A DNA stretch of 64,000 nucleotides from Thuidium tamariscinum (GCA_947034885.2 OX344752.2:14632001-14696000); one strand, 5' to 3'; positions 12,940-25,747 are shown, numbered from the stretch's first letter. A program made the numbers and translations. Notes: a model not told the origin generated them from the letters alone.

Positions 12940-14588
12940 GCCCTATCAAAAATAGATCAAACAAAGGAGAGCCGTTGGTGATGGCATTGAACAATTGTTC
13001 GTAGTTTTCCACTTCGGATGTTTTACAAGGGGAAAATGGGATGAAGGGTTTCAAAATGATGCTTGAGATAGCGGTTGGATATCAACAGTTGTAGCTGAAC
13101 AGACACTACTCGTAAGTTGATTGCCACATCTTGTATAAATTAATGAGTCAGTGAGCATCGGTGCTACTACTATTTCAGAAACGCAGTACTTCACAGTGAT
13201 TCTGTTTCCATAAACTTTTTGTGGAGTTAATTCAATCGACTTCATGATTGATGGAAACGAAATACTCCCGAAGTTGGAATTTCTTGCGAGACCATCGACT
13301 CTTCGAAAGGTGCAATAGGCTCGATCTGACTATATAAATGCGGTGGGAGAAACTAGAGAAATGATCGCTTAGGCAATTGAAGACAACGTTCTGGACGTGC
13401 TCACGTACCTGCCTTCTTGCATGATCTGCCGAAGAGTTTCGCACATTTATCCCAAATGGCCTGGTGAAACCGTATCTCATCACTTTTGATGTGCCTACAG
13501 CAAGATCTGCATCCTGCACGAGGTAATTTCGTAGTGTCCCACGATGACGAACTTGGACGCACCTAATCAGGATTATCACATGTTTTGGGAATTGTAAATT
13601 ATAATGAATGAGCGCTAATGACGCAACTACAGATCTTCAGCTCCAAAGCTGCCGTAGATGAGATCGGTAAACCAGTGTCACGCACGAATGGTGTAAAGCA
13701 GTGCGGTAGGATTGGTTGATCCAGAGTACGTATCAACGAACGCAATACTCAGATTTCCAGCGATTAGCTCGAGACAAGGTTCGCTTGCCAGGTTCGAAAT
13801 TTGACTTCACATCCTTAGAAGCAATCAGTCAGCCCGAGTCTACTGATTGTAACACCATCACAAATACTCTAGACAAAATAGATTGAGAATGATTCACTAA
13901 TTCGTACCTGCAACTTTGGATTCACAGAGAGGACTGCTGGAATTGATAAAAAAAACCCATCATCGATCATACTCCGTATGTCGTATCAGGAGCAGAGTCT
14001 TGGCACATTCTTACGAGTCTCACTAAAAAATCCTAGACACCAGTAACGGCTCCGTGATGCAGAACATCCTATATCCACTACAAGACACACGGCAGAATCA
14101 AAAGAGATACAGAGCACGGAAAGTGGAAATGCGGACTGCAGATGGAGTTTAGGTTTAGGTCTAGAGGCAATCCTGTGAAAACACTCATGAAAAGTACCAT
14201 CGTTAGCTGTACCTGAAGAACATAAGCTATAAATGGGCGGGTTATCATCAAAAATCGAATTTGATAGCGTCTGCAGGAACTGCACTACTGCAGCCGATCA
14301 AAAGAACAAATCAATATCGCAGAATGCTTTTGTCATATAACCGGCAAACAAACTAAAACACAATATGTCGTCAACACCGTATTCAAATGTGCTGAAGCAA
14401 TCAGTTTCTGCCGACGAGTGACATTGCACTAAGAGAAATCAGGTGATTGCATCATGAAAAAACACGCCTCTGAATCAAAGGTTGAATCGATGAATCACAG
14501 AATTGATGTAGACAAGCAACTGCAAGTGTCCCCTAGGTATACCATCTATTGTAGGCCTTGCAAAAGCATGGAACTCTCTGCAAGTCTC
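12940..14588. other. Spacer between unknown ORF and BOLA2 3' end
   Basis: Moderate GC for this window and low in repeats, which fits BOLA2 3'-flanking and possibly untranslated sequence. Minus-strand ORFs at 13232-13579 and 13986-14285 have no recognisable features. No tRNA is seen. Confidence 0.4.
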
Positions 14589-16770
14589 CTAGACTACAGC
14601 TGCCGCGGGCTGCTCCGGAACGGCAGGTTCAGAGGCCTTCTGTGCAACCGGTGGCTGCTGATCACTCCATTGCTTGGGAGTCAGAGCCTTACTGATAGAA
14701 AGGGCATGAATGTCCTTCATTTCCTCTGTCAAGGCAGTATTCACTATGCGGTGTCTTTCAAGAAGTCGTTTACCCTCAAAGGCTGCCGATACAATGGCTA
14801 TGGCAAAACTCGCCCCACATCTGCGACAGTGAAAACAACAGCTGCTCATGAATATCGATGTCCAAGAAAACTCCAGAACTTCAAGGCAACCCCACACCAG
14901 ACGAAGATACAATAACACTTGATAACCATATTAGCTGACTAAGCGATATTTTCCATTTTCCCCTCAACCAAGTACACTTTTTTTAATCCAAATTCCATGT
15001 ACGTATTTTTTTGTACAATAATAAACAGGTAAGAATGATATATTTTGTGTGGAGTGATGGGGGTGGTGACCTCACCCGCCAGATGTATCAATGACCTCCT
15101 GCATTGTCAGCCCAGACGTCCACCATCGCCACCAAGCGCCAGAAGCCCCCACAGAATCCGTCAGTAAACGAAGTGCCAGAATTCCGTAGATATCAATGAG
15201 AAAAAGGAATCTTCACACATTACAGGACCTGAAAACCATCCTTTTTTTGATCACTGTGGATTCTTGAATCTACTGGCCGGACCTAATCAGTCAGAAACTC
15301 AGAATAGTTTGGTCGCGGGTATAAATAGAAAGAATTAGGGTTCAAAAACGCAATATAAATACCTTGCCACTAACTAAAAAAACGAAAGAGATTTAGCAAA
15401 TTTGCAGACTTCTGGTAACCTCAAGACTAAGATCTCCAGGTTAAAGATAAAAACACGTTCACAACTTCTGGATTAAAGTCTCTCAAATGTGCTCTGCTAA
15501 AATTAAAAATCTTAATCCAGAGTATTAACCAACGGCTGCCAGTTGATCATTTGAGTGGATACATTTATTAAATTCGCAGACTCGGCACGAAAACTGGAGT
15601 ACGCTGAAAATTGGATGACCTCCAGTATTGAAAATTGGATCATCAACAATATTGAGAAAGCGATGGCAGTGAGGAGTAAAAACGACTGAGAAAGCCTCTC
15701 GAAGAAACTTTTACATACTCCAACCAAAAATGCAAGACCATAATCGGCTTACAAGCAAGACATAGAAACTAACAACGTGGAAACAGAGTCACTAAACTTC
15801 AACTTCGACAGGAAGTCAAATCAAGAAGCTTCGATAGGTAGTCTAAGATGATGCTAGCAAATGACACTAAGCAAAGCCTAACAATAAAGAGACATGACTT
15901 CAACCAATTAAAAACTATCTTCGAATAAATCGACGCAGCAATTGTAAAGTGTCCAAACCGCCTGACAAGCACGCAGCAAGCACTGCATGACAACTAGCAC
16001 AGTGAAAACAGTCACTAAAGTCCTTCAAACTCAAGCCAAGAACATTGTTCGAGTAGACAGCAGGTGTGACTAAGCTGACGTTGGAAAAGACACCAGGCAA
16101 ACGCTCACGAAAACCAAAAATTGCTTCAGTGATGTAATAAAAACTCTAAACAAATAAATCGACCAAATACTCCTTAAATTGGATGAGAACTTCAACCAGA
16201 AAACTGAGGCGACGAAGCTCTCCAAAAAAAAAAATCGCACAAATTTACGATACCACAAGGACCAAGGCTTAAGCAGTATCCACCTCTAGTTCACCGAAAG
16301 GAACAAGGATCTGATAAATTCACCGAAACAACGCCAGCAAAGCATCCTTCAACGAAAAGCGAGAGAAGGAAAACGAACGAAAAAAAAAAAAAAAAAAACA
16401 CGCCTAACGAAGCAAGTAGACACCACTTCAATAATAGAAACAGACTCCCGACAAATAAATCGACAAAGCATTTCTTCCATGTTATTCAGCAAGAACTTCA
16501 ACTAAAAAATTGATACAACTTCACAAGCGACAACCTCCCCAAAAAAACGCTCCCTCAAGAGAAATCACACTCGCTTAACAATACGTTTTACAATTTTACA
16601 AGGACCAAAACCTCAAGCGATTTCTTCTGTCTAGTTCATAGAGACGAACAAGAACCTGACAATTCAAGCCAAAAATTCTCCAACGAGAAAGAGGAGCGAT
16701 GCATTACGAGGTGCGTAGGTTGGAGCTTGGTGGTGAGAGTGGACTCGACGCCTTCCTTGGTGACGCCCAT
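14589..16770 (-). CDS. BOLA2: BolA2-like protein, complete, 3 exons
   Basis: BolA2 proteins pair with monothiol glutaredoxins (GRXS17 type in plants) in the cytosol/nucleus and share a [2Fe-2S] cluster, a link to iron and redox regulation. Exons in coding order: 16770-16708 (21 codons), 15098-15076 (23 nt) and 14820-14589. Splice sites are GT-AG and the frame continues, giving 105 residues. The joined protein reads EVIDTSGG then CGASF across the exon 2/3 junction, followed by FEGKRLLERHRIVN, IHALSI and TPKQW, the BolA signature. Cys30 and His67 sit where class II BolA proteins bind the cluster. The start lies in a strong context (GCAGCAGCCATGG). Beyond the fold is a 21-residue Pro/Ala/Glu tail, longer than I expect for the family. 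Intron 1 is 1609 bp and carries degenerate direct repeats; intron 2 is 255 bp. Confidence 0.95.
15830..16690. repeat. Degenerate direct repeats in BOLA2 intron 1
   Basis: A phrase built on ACAAATAAATCGAC recurs at about 15921, 16149 and 16453, followed each time by ACTTCAAC-like and GAAGCTCTCC/CAACCTCCCC-like blocks and by ACAAGGACCAA (16256 and 16600). Three diverged units of about 230-300 bp are inferred. A poly-A run lies at 16381-16399. Confidence 0.6.
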
Positions 16771-17674
16771 GGCTGCTGCTGCCGGTCTCCGCAACGCTCA
16801 CGAATGCAACAGACGGAGAGGACTGAGGACTTCCACACAGCAGGAACTGGCTCTTGAGCTCTGGCTTTCTCACTACTGCCTGAGGTTGAGAGAAGATAGT
16901 TAAGCTTCACTTACACTACCAAGTTACTGACGCCGCCCTCTTCCAAAGCTCCATCGCCAGGCCTTTTCGTGTCATGATGGCGCCTGCTAATTCTGCCATG
17001 GAAAATGTGTTTCCCGTTTGGCGTGTGGAGGCTTGTGTTGGCCACCCCCAACCCATGTGCTCCTCGCTCCCCGCAACGAACAGCACGGCAGGCCAACACA
17101 TAAAGTAAGTATTTCCAGAGGGCTTCAGCTTCACCAGCAGGACATGAAAGCTCCGTCCGTCAGTCCCCCATGGCGCCAGTCATTAGCTCATTTGTTGCTT
17201 GGATTGTAGCCCTTCGGGATGGAATTCCAGGTTCCAACGAATCTGCCGTATTGAAGGGGACTCCCCAATGAGAAGTATATTCTTGAGTGGGCTGCCAATA
17301 GCGACTCTTGGGTTAGTATGTTGGCTCTGGAGTGAAGGGGAGTAAGCTTTGCATCAATAGAAGCTACTTGGGAGGAAGTTTGTATTTAGATTTGAGTTAT
17401 TTGTAAAGTAGGCTAAACCAAAGTTTAAACCCATTAGTTTTGTGATAAAGCAGGTTTTATATAAAAAGTTGTGCATGGTCTACACAGAAGTGAGTATGAA
17501 ACTAAATTTTGCATCAAAATGGAGCCTAAAAAAAACTTGGACCCCACTTTTGAGGTCATGAGTTGGAGGCTTTCTTGTAGGAAAGTCCAATGCTTCAGAT
17601 AGAGTTGCCTTTTCAAGTCCTAGAAAAGTTCTGCCCAAACTAGGAAGACTTTATGAATAACTCAATTGTCTACG

Positions 17675-17820
17675 ACAAATTTTAGGCGATATCTAAAATA
17701 AGAACCTACATTTTATGTCAACAATAACATTCAACATAACATCTTGATAACAAACACAAGTTGTTACTTTGGATATCACTTAAAATTTGTCATCTAAAAC
17801 ACAAGATTCTTATATAGTAA
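17675..17820. mobile_element. Decayed relative of the 3876-4081 MITE
   Basis: Inverted blocks ACGACAAATTTTAGGCGATA and GATATCACTTAAAATTTGTC pair imperfectly, and the interior (TTTTATGTCAACAATAACATT, CAAGTTGTTACTTTGG) aligns with the interior of the CACTA-type MITE at 3876-4081. Confidence 0.55.
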
Positions 17821-18144
17821 TAGTTGTATTCTTTGAGTATGATTACAAGAATCTCATATTCCAATTTGATTCACCAAGATCGTCAAATAGTAAAACTTGT
17901 CTACCCACTACATTTTCAATATTTTCCACTTTGGTTTCATATACATTCCATGATACAATGTGACAATGTGACGAAAAGTGGCGTACTACCCAGGTCAATT
18001 CATTAGCCCCCCCTCCTCTCTCAAAAATTTTACAAGCCATTGATTTAAAAAAAAAAAAGAGCTTACCTTTGTAATCACTGTTGATTTTCCAAAATTCCCA
18101 AGCCATTGATCGTGTAAGATTTAATTTGAACTGTTCAGATTTGG

Positions 18145-18272
18145 ATACGGATACAGATATTCTACATACACTATACGGATTATATGGATACGGTACACAT
18201 ACGGTCCAAATACATATACAAATACTGATACGAATATAGATACAAATATAGATTTGAATACCAATACAGGAT
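18145..18272. repeat. Degenerate GGATAC/GATACA short tandem repeat
   Basis: About 125 bp made of variants of GGATACGGATACAGATA and ATACAAATATAGAT, with a period of roughly 6-12 bp. No coding reading is proposed. Confidence 0.7.
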
Positions 18273-20162
18273 CACTTGTCCCATAATGTTTGTCAATCAA
18301 TTGGTTTCAAAAAATTACAAGAGGAGAGGGGGGGAGGGAAATGAAGATTTAAAGATTTGAAATTTTTAATTTTTAATTCTTTGGCCTGTAAGAACATGCC
18401 AAGTGTACTAAACCCAAATTAAAATTTTAAAATTTTTAGAATTGGTAGTTATTGCCACTTTTTGGTACATTGTTTATACAATGACTTCAAATAATAAACT
18501 TTGTTATCACAAAAGTTAATTCACAAACTCACAACTTAGGACACATACAAACAAATATGCCCTCCCTTCCCTGCAATTGGACATACATCTCATCAAAAAT
18601 ATGCCAAATTAGAAAATGAACACAAAATATTACTAGTTGCAATAATAACACGAACATTTATAGATACATTTAGTATCCTATTAGCTCATACATCCTTTAA
18701 TTTTTAACAACATAATTTCTCAATTGGGTAGTCTTCTATACTAGAATCAATATAGAATTCAAATAGAATCAATATCTTGGCAACCTTATTTATACACAAA
18801 CAAAATAATAATACAATATTCTTTCAATCACCTCTAAATCAAATATATATCAACCAATTAGGAATCACATACACTACAAACAAAACAAATCTTTATCCAA
18901 CTTACATGCAAAGACATGCTAGTAAACATTCAAATAGGCCTAATTCCAACTCAACACTATTCTAATCCAAATTGACAATGCAAACAATTACAATCATTAA
19001 CTACACCACTAAACTTAATACAATTCTATATGATATATAATTCTAAATACACACAATGTAACTAAGAACATAAGAATCAAATAAGGCAATCCACATCACT
19101 CATAACACCAATTTGGCAATCAATTTTCTATTACAAAAAAGAATTCACAAAATAACCAACTTGGATTTGATATGCATGCTCATCTCAAGTATTGAAAATT
19201 TTAATTTAAGAAATGGAACATACTCTTTGGACTATGAACTATTTATACATCAAAGTTTAAATAATCTTTACCTTCTACTAGTGGAAGGCGGGGGTCTTCA
19301 CAATCCTTTCTTCTACTGACTTTCCAATGTAGGTTCTTTCAACTCAAGATAAATGATCAAGTAAATATTCAAAGAGGGAGGGTTTAGTCTTAGAGTTAAC
19401 TCAACTGAGAGCGAGGAAGTGCACATCTGGGGAAAAAAAACTTACTTCTAAAGACTTCATGAATGATTAGAAAGCAAATGTGAACAATCAAGAGAGATGC
19501 AAATGAGATTTCTATGAAGTAGTCATGATTGGACTGTGAAGTTGGAACATAGTTGAGACAATAAGTTACTATGGTTTTGCTTAAGATTTGGTTATTAAAC
19601 ATCTACTGTAGAATTTCAATTTCGTAAGCCCACAATGTACTACGGAGTAAAAAACAGAGACCAAAAACAACAACCTCCGTTCGAAGTCCAAAGCCAATAA
19701 AAATCACCTTCCAAAATTAGACCGCAGGCTAAAATTTGCTTGCAAGACCATCCAATCCAAAATAAACCTCACATGAAGTCGTTAGCAAGCCACATCAATA
19801 CGCACATCTTTCATCTTAGGAAAAAGGTCAATAAGTAACAAAAATGTTTAATCTAAAATTTTCTAATTAGATATTTCTGTATTGTAATAGAAATTGTATT
19901 TGCAGCTTCCGACTAGCCCAACATAAAAATTCATGTTTAATTTTCTAGAATAATAAATCGTCGCAAACAGAAAAACAATGACATCAATGGAAGACCACTA
20001 GTAGGTCCTTCTGTGCACGACTCCAGAAACTTTTCTTCAAAAATGCAGGATTGCAACATCTCCTTCATAGCCAAAATTGATAATGACAAAATAACAATTG
20101 TTCTCGTATTGAAGGTCCTGAGTCCAGACCCTCCATTCAAATCACCAAGCTCAGAATGTGAG

Positions 20163-23100
20163 CTATGGTTCATCAACAGCCAACTGGGCATCCAGGGCTG
20201 AGAATTCTTCGAAGAACGCTTTGAAGTGATTATACGAATGTCCGACATCATCAACTCCGCACATCTCTCGAATGCTATGCATCGACAACTGGGGTGCCCC
20301 GACATCAACAGTACGAATGCCGATTCCACTGGCCAAAATCGGTCCGATAGTAGATCCACACGTCATATCGTTTCGCACGACGAAGTTCTGTGTAAAAGAT
20401 AGAACCGGGACACATAAGAAGATACATGGCTTGACTGATTCTCCCGTGCATCACAGCAGACTTTCTACTCAATTAGAACGTGTACACAAAACACCAACAT
20501 GCAACTGTAGTGCCGTTCAGCAAAGCAGACCAAAGTGAGTAGTAACAACCTGCGTAGGAAGGTTGCGCAGCTTCGCAATCTCTCGGAAGATGAAAGCGGT
20601 TATCGCATTCGTGGCATAGCGCTGGTTTGCATTATCTTTTATCACCAGTCCCTTGTGCATCTTTGGCTGATGGTTTTCCTCGTGCTTGTCCTGCAACATT
20701 TACAAATGTAAACAATTAACATAAACCACATAATCAATCTGACGTATAAAATGATATTTCACAAACTGGTGCAGTTCCACACCGATTCTTCACTTGAAAT
20801 CGTTGCGCATTTAAGGAAACACGATTGGCCAAGTGAATGACCATTGACACGCAGGAAATGTATGCAGTTAAAGCTAGAAACTCCAACACTCTAGAGAGCA
20901 CGAGGCTAATGCGACTAGCTCACCGGGTAATTGGGATGCAAACAATGTGCCATGTCAGCAGAAACCAGAAAGCTTTTCTGAATTGCTCTCTCTATGAGTC
21001 CCTGGGCGCATGAGAAGGCAACAGATTGTCAGTGAAAGAGGTAAGCTCATGAAGACAAAGCTGTGCAACCCCATTGAGATTATAATACCCTTTTTCGTCC
21101 TCGTTTCCAAAAAAGACCAAATATGCACATTCTTACCAACGTGTGACAAAGATTTGCAGAGATGGAACTTAAATCATATTGAAGCCTTCAAAGCTAGTCG
21201 AAAAATGGTACAGAAACAGGTTTCATTAGAATTAACGTGAAACGCAAGAAACGACGATCTCGAATACAATCGAGGTTATGAAAAATACCTCCTCAGATGT
21301 TCCAGAATTGGTTGTGATACGTCTCAAAGCATCGACCAAAACTGGAGATCCAGCACCTTGTGCAGACTGTGAACCTACTTCTTCATGGTCGAACAAAGCA
21401 ACCATACGTATTCCCACCTCGTCACCCAAATCTGACGAAGAATCTATCAGTGCCTACAATCCCACATGAAATTCAAGATCTAGATAAATGGGATAAAAAT
21501 TAGAATGTTCTATACCAAGCATATAAATATTATCAAATATTCAGTGCCGAAAGAAAAAAGGCCACAATCATCCTCAAGACAAATAGAAATCAAATTACAC
21601 CCATCTAAAATTGACATAATTCCGCAGGCCTAAACCTAACTGCAGTAAGCAGGTGCAATAGACTACTGGCACTGCGACACCCATGTTGTTTCAGTTGAAG
21701 CACTTCACGGACAAATCTCACATTGAAGCAACCAAGAAACATCTTAATTCAATTCAAATAACTGGTAATTCGGTACCTTCAAGGAGCAAAAAGATGAACA
21801 GAGATTGTCAAGTCTGCCTGAGAATACAAACTCCTTAAGAGCTCCGCCAATGATGCTAGGTTGCGTATCACAAGCTTGAATATCAAAGTCGACAATTTCT
21901 TCGGGTTTGCATGAGAGCTCATCCGCCAGTAGCTGCATCATCAGCGAAGCCAAAAGAAAACCGGACAATATGAAGGCAATCAGGATCCACCGATAAAAAG
22001 GTCGACTCCGTTGAATTTCAAATCAAACCGAGAGGAAAACAGCAGATTAAACTTCACTTTGAAACTGAAGGGGAATTAGAAACTCTGCTACATACGGCAC
22101 CCACAAATATACCTAGAACATTAACCCTCAAGTGCCAAATGTGACTGTTTCCGTATCGAAAGGAGTTGAAATGAATCGTATAGGAAGTTCCAAGCAAGGT
22201 AGCAAAATATACCAATAGAACGAAGATACCATGTCCTAAACAATATGTCTAGAAAGTATTAAAACTGGATACGAGCTTCCAAAGTGGAATTTATAAATTG
22301 TAGTTCAGGCACTGAGGATTGGATCTTCTAGTTCCGAGTTATTCTTTACAAAACAAGATGCATCAGCCCTGAACGTTCGAATCACTTTGATCCTGACTTT
22401 CGACAAGAACATAGAACCACAAACTATAGCAATCAATAGTAACTACATTACGCTAAGAAGCAGGCTTATAATGAGTGCTACTAAAACAAGCAAGCCAAAG
22501 CCTACGTCAAAAGACTCAAGAGAAAGCACCCTTTCACCCCAAGATCACTAAGAATACGAGAGTAAACTCGCTACTCAGAGTACTGAAGATTCAGATGCGA
22601 AGTACCTGCATTAGAAGTGGATGGTGGTCGACAGTCTCATTTTCTTTGACATCAGAGGATAAGTTTCCGTCCGCAGTGAGTGTACCATTGGTTAAGACGG
22701 CCTTATTTGCTTCAGCCTGCCATAACTCATATTATTCGTTTAAGACTGCACCGTCATCTTTCCCACTAGTAAGTAGAATTGAAAATCTAAATTTTTTTGA
22801 CGATTGATAAAAGTCTTTCATCACTGAAGCAATGTAAATGAGCTCCAGTAACAATACACAGACATACGGAAACACAAACTTAATGCAGGAGCCGGATCTC
22901 ACTTTGATTACAGAAGCTAGAACAGGTGCGAAGTGCGTCTGCGTGTTGATTTTGAACCCGTCATTAACACTTCTGTGCACAATAGATCATCAGCTAGTTC
23001 CTGTCGATGTAAAATGCAGATCACTACAAATACACATGTGTGCAAAATATCATTCAATGAATGACGGCACAATAGACACCCCCTCTTACACGTCGTGATT

Positions 23101-25191
23101 GGGAGATGGTGGAATACATTATGCATGTGCAACTTTGTTTCACATCATCAAATAGACAGCTCTTTCAGAAACCAATTCGTGGAAGCCTGAGACAGAATGG
23201 AGGTAAAAGGACCAGAGTGAAGAATGTAAAGTACCTATTTAAATGAATAGCCAAAGTGGGGATTCGCATGATAGGCTGCTGAATTCTTACAAGCTCGTGC
23301 GAGTAAACAGATTTCTCTCCATCTCGGCGGTTTAGAACCACCCGCCCTGCAACCGTAAGGTCTCGATCAAACCAGGTATGCCACAAACCGCCTCCATACG
23401 TACTTACACCAACCTCCAAATATCCATACTTCGTCACCTGTCTAGCGCACAAGCGGTTATTAATGCCAGGGAGGCTCCCGCAACTCCTAATGATAGGTAA
23501 ATGCCCTTAATAGAGGCACGAGAGATGATGATATGCGTCAATGACCCTCCTATTTCCTAGTTCGTGAGAAGGAGGGAGGCAAACCTTCGATACGGGTTTT
23601 AGTTTTGGGCATGGACTGTCTGTATGAGCACCAATGATCAGAAATCCGTTACCCGGTTTAAACCTGCAGGGTAAACAACAGCGATACATGAGCTTCACTC
23701 GGTTCTCAAGCATCAACGGATTAGTTTGATATAAATAACCCGCTAGCATCTGAAACATGCAGGTATATGATTGGAATTGAAGAGAACTACATGTCCACAG
23801 GCAACTGTAGTGGATGATGGGATAGATACGAAGATGAATTGTGAACTGCAGACCGAAATATTCAGAGAACACATTGGATCTGTAGTAGTAGTTAAACATG
23901 CAATCTGAAGTTCATTGGCATTAATCTACACAGTGTCCATGCATCGGAAAGAGGAGGCTTTCGATGGAACTCACTTTTTCCCAATTGCGAAAGCAACGAT
24001 CGTTGAGAAGTTTCGTGTAAAGAAGTATTTCCCTCCAGCTTCCAGATTCCATGCCTCTTTTTCGGACAATTGCTGAAAGCCCGCTTTCTGTAGTCTTTGC
24101 TTTGACTCCTCTGTAGAAGCAAGAATGAATTCAGTGTTCAAATGACAGGAGCGAGTAGCTTCAAGAAAAATCAGGGTAAACGTAAATCCTCTGTTCCCTT
24201 CGAACCTACATCAAGAACCTTAAGACTATTCTTGCTTCATAACCAGTCATACGGGAAATCTCCATAGACGATGATCTTAGTGTCCCCAAGACTTTCGCAT
24301 CGGATACTTGACAACACCGTAGAGTTCATAAAATATAGGCAAATATTTCCAGCAACGAAACGATCCGTGAACAACATTCTCTTAATCACCAACTTTTCTG
24401 GTCACCGGCAATTAAGCAGCTGATACCCGCAACAAATCGCCTGAGTCAAGAGCCTCTGTTAACAAGAAACTCCCAAGACTTTATTATCAGACACTTGACA
24501 ATGTCCTTGAGGTAATACAATCTAGATAAAATTTCCAGTAGCGCATAACGTTCTCTATACTCACAAAAATCTAGTCACCTGAAACTTACGCAGCTGATAT
24601 CCCATAAATGTCAGAATTTTTTCGTGATGCTGTCCAATCAAGAACTTTTTTGCAAAATTCCAATGCACTCCCCTAAAACCCGATAAACCCTAAGCAAAGC
24701 CTACACTCTCCGCAGAGTTTCACCAATCAATCCAGAGGTCAAAAGTAAAGCCAGGAACACATACACCCTAATTCTCCCACACGATGATCGATTGATTCAA
24801 ATACAGAGCGAGCGTAATCAACTCAACTCAACGACTTGAAGTCGAATGGTGACAACTATCAAATGTCAGAGAATTTTTTCGTGATGCTGACAAATCATGA
24901 AAATTTTGCAAAATTCCAATGCACTCTCCTAAAACCCGATAAACCCTAAGCAAAGCCTACACACTCCGCAGAGATGCGCCAATCAATTCAGAGGTCAAAT
25001 GGGAAAGCCACAAGCACAGGCACCCTCATTCTCCCACACGACGATCGACATTTTCAAATGCTGTGTGACCTGAATCACGAAACGAAACGAAACGAATTGA
25101 AGGCGAATGGTGACATACGAACGGCGTGGAAGGGAGTCGGTGCGGCATTAAGAAACTCGACGAGCTCCTGTGCAACGGAAGAATCTGCCAT
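20163..25191 (-). CDS. DAP: Aspartyl aminopeptidase (peptidase family M18), complete, 11 exons
   Basis: This zinc metallopeptidase removes N-terminal Asp/Glu from peptides, normally in the cytosol or vacuole. Exons in coding order: 25191-25119, 24110-23975, 23663-23585, 23437-23235, 22972-22903, 22716-22606, 21932-21777, 21453-21289, 21001-20924, 20690-20550, 20387-20163. Every intron is GT-AG and phases agree, giving 1437 nt and 478 residues, the usual family length. M18 metal and catalytic residues are all present: His83 in IIGAHTDSP, Asp266 in GRLDN, Glu300/Glu301 in FDHEEVGSQS, Asp347 in SADMAH and His441 in QLSMHSIREM; their numbering nearly matches the human enzyme from Asp266 on. The ATG at 25191 is the only in-frame ATG before an upstream stop, and no transit peptide is obvious. 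Intron 1 (about 1 kb) contains two tandem duplications. Family assignment is firm; localisation is inferred. Confidence 0.97.
24286..24605. repeat. Tandem duplication (~187-bp period) in DAP intron 1
   Basis: CCAAGACTTT...GACACTTGACAA...AGCAGCTGATA blocks occur twice in the same order, starting at about 24286 and 24473, with considerable divergence. Confidence 0.65.
24606..25114. repeat. Tandem duplication (~255-bp period) reaching the DAP exon 1 donor
   Basis: Unit 1 starts AAATGTCAGAATTTTTTCGT at 24606 and unit 2 at 24861; both contain CCCGATAAACCCTAAGCAAA and CTCCGCAGAG, and both end with CGAATGGTGAC. The end of unit 2 overlaps the exon 1 splice donor (25113-25118), while the equivalent place in unit 1 lacks the donor bases. 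Confidence 0.85.
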
Positions 25192-25608
25192 GATGGGAGG
25201 TGTGGTGATGCCGCAGCGGAGGCAGCGCAGCGGCAGGATTGCAATTCCCAGAACAAAACGACAGAAGGGGATGGCGAGTATTCTAGGGCTCTCTCGGAAA
25301 CATTGGCGCTACTGGCCCCGAAGTTCATATTGTAGGTGATGAACAGAGTGCTTTACCGTGATGTTTCATTCAATGTAGACTAGAATTAGCCGGAAAAATT
25401 GTTGCAAAAGTTTGCAGCAACACTCCTGCTGCATATTTTTGTTTGCATAATTTTGTTTGCAAGAGTCAAGGGAAATATGTGCATGAGAGAATCATGGCAA
25501 TGCTTGTTGCATTCTAGGTTTTCATCATGAATGCTAAATGAAATAACTGGATGTTAGTGATGAAAATGTGATAGATTTTGTGACAAGAGTCATGACATTG
25601 CATACTTA
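25192..25608. other. DAP upstream region
   Basis: Gene-free. The first 150 bp is GC-rich, as expected of a promoter/5' UTR for the minus-strand DAP gene; I see no clear TATA box. Confidence 0.4.
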
Positions 25609-25747
25609 GGTGTGTTGCACACTACGGTTGTCCAAGTCAAGAGGCCATTGATTCCACCAATCAGATTTTAGAAACCATGATTTTCACCAATCAAATTTAA
25701 GAAAATCATGGCCTCTCGACTTGGACAGTCATAGTGTGAAACACCCC
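25609..25747. mobile_element. Tourist-like MITE with TTA target duplication
   Basis: Inverted ends of about 45 bp, starting GGTGTGTTGCACACTACGG on the left and, read from the right, GGGGTGTTTCACACTATGA, each continuing into GTCCAAGTC and GAGGCCAT. TTA flanks both sides (25606-25608 and 25748-25750), as for PIF/Harbinger-derived MITEs. Confidence 0.85.

Larger units (their letters stand above)
16771..20162. other. BOLA2 upstream region and DAP 3' flank
   Basis: The first 450 bp is GC-richer and probably holds the BOLA2 promoter and 5' UTR. A plus-strand open frame from ATG at 16974 to a GTAAGT at 17105 is possible but unsupported. From 18.2 kb the sequence is AT-rich with no gene recognised. 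Confidence 0.4.

Noticed and set aside
13780..13800. tRNA T-arm-like GGTTCGAAATTTG
   Set aside because: No matching acceptor stem, anticodon arm or D-arm around it.
14454..14915. 153-codon plus-strand ORF
   Set aside because: It is antisense to BOLA2 exon 3, which has the full BolA signature on the minus strand.
19937..20359. 140-codon minus-strand ORF
   Set aside because: Another frame over DAP exon 11; the M18 C-terminal motif is in the frame ending at 20163.
25026..25328. 100-codon minus-strand ORF over DAP exon 1
   Set aside because: Different frame from MADSS; it has no link to downstream exons.
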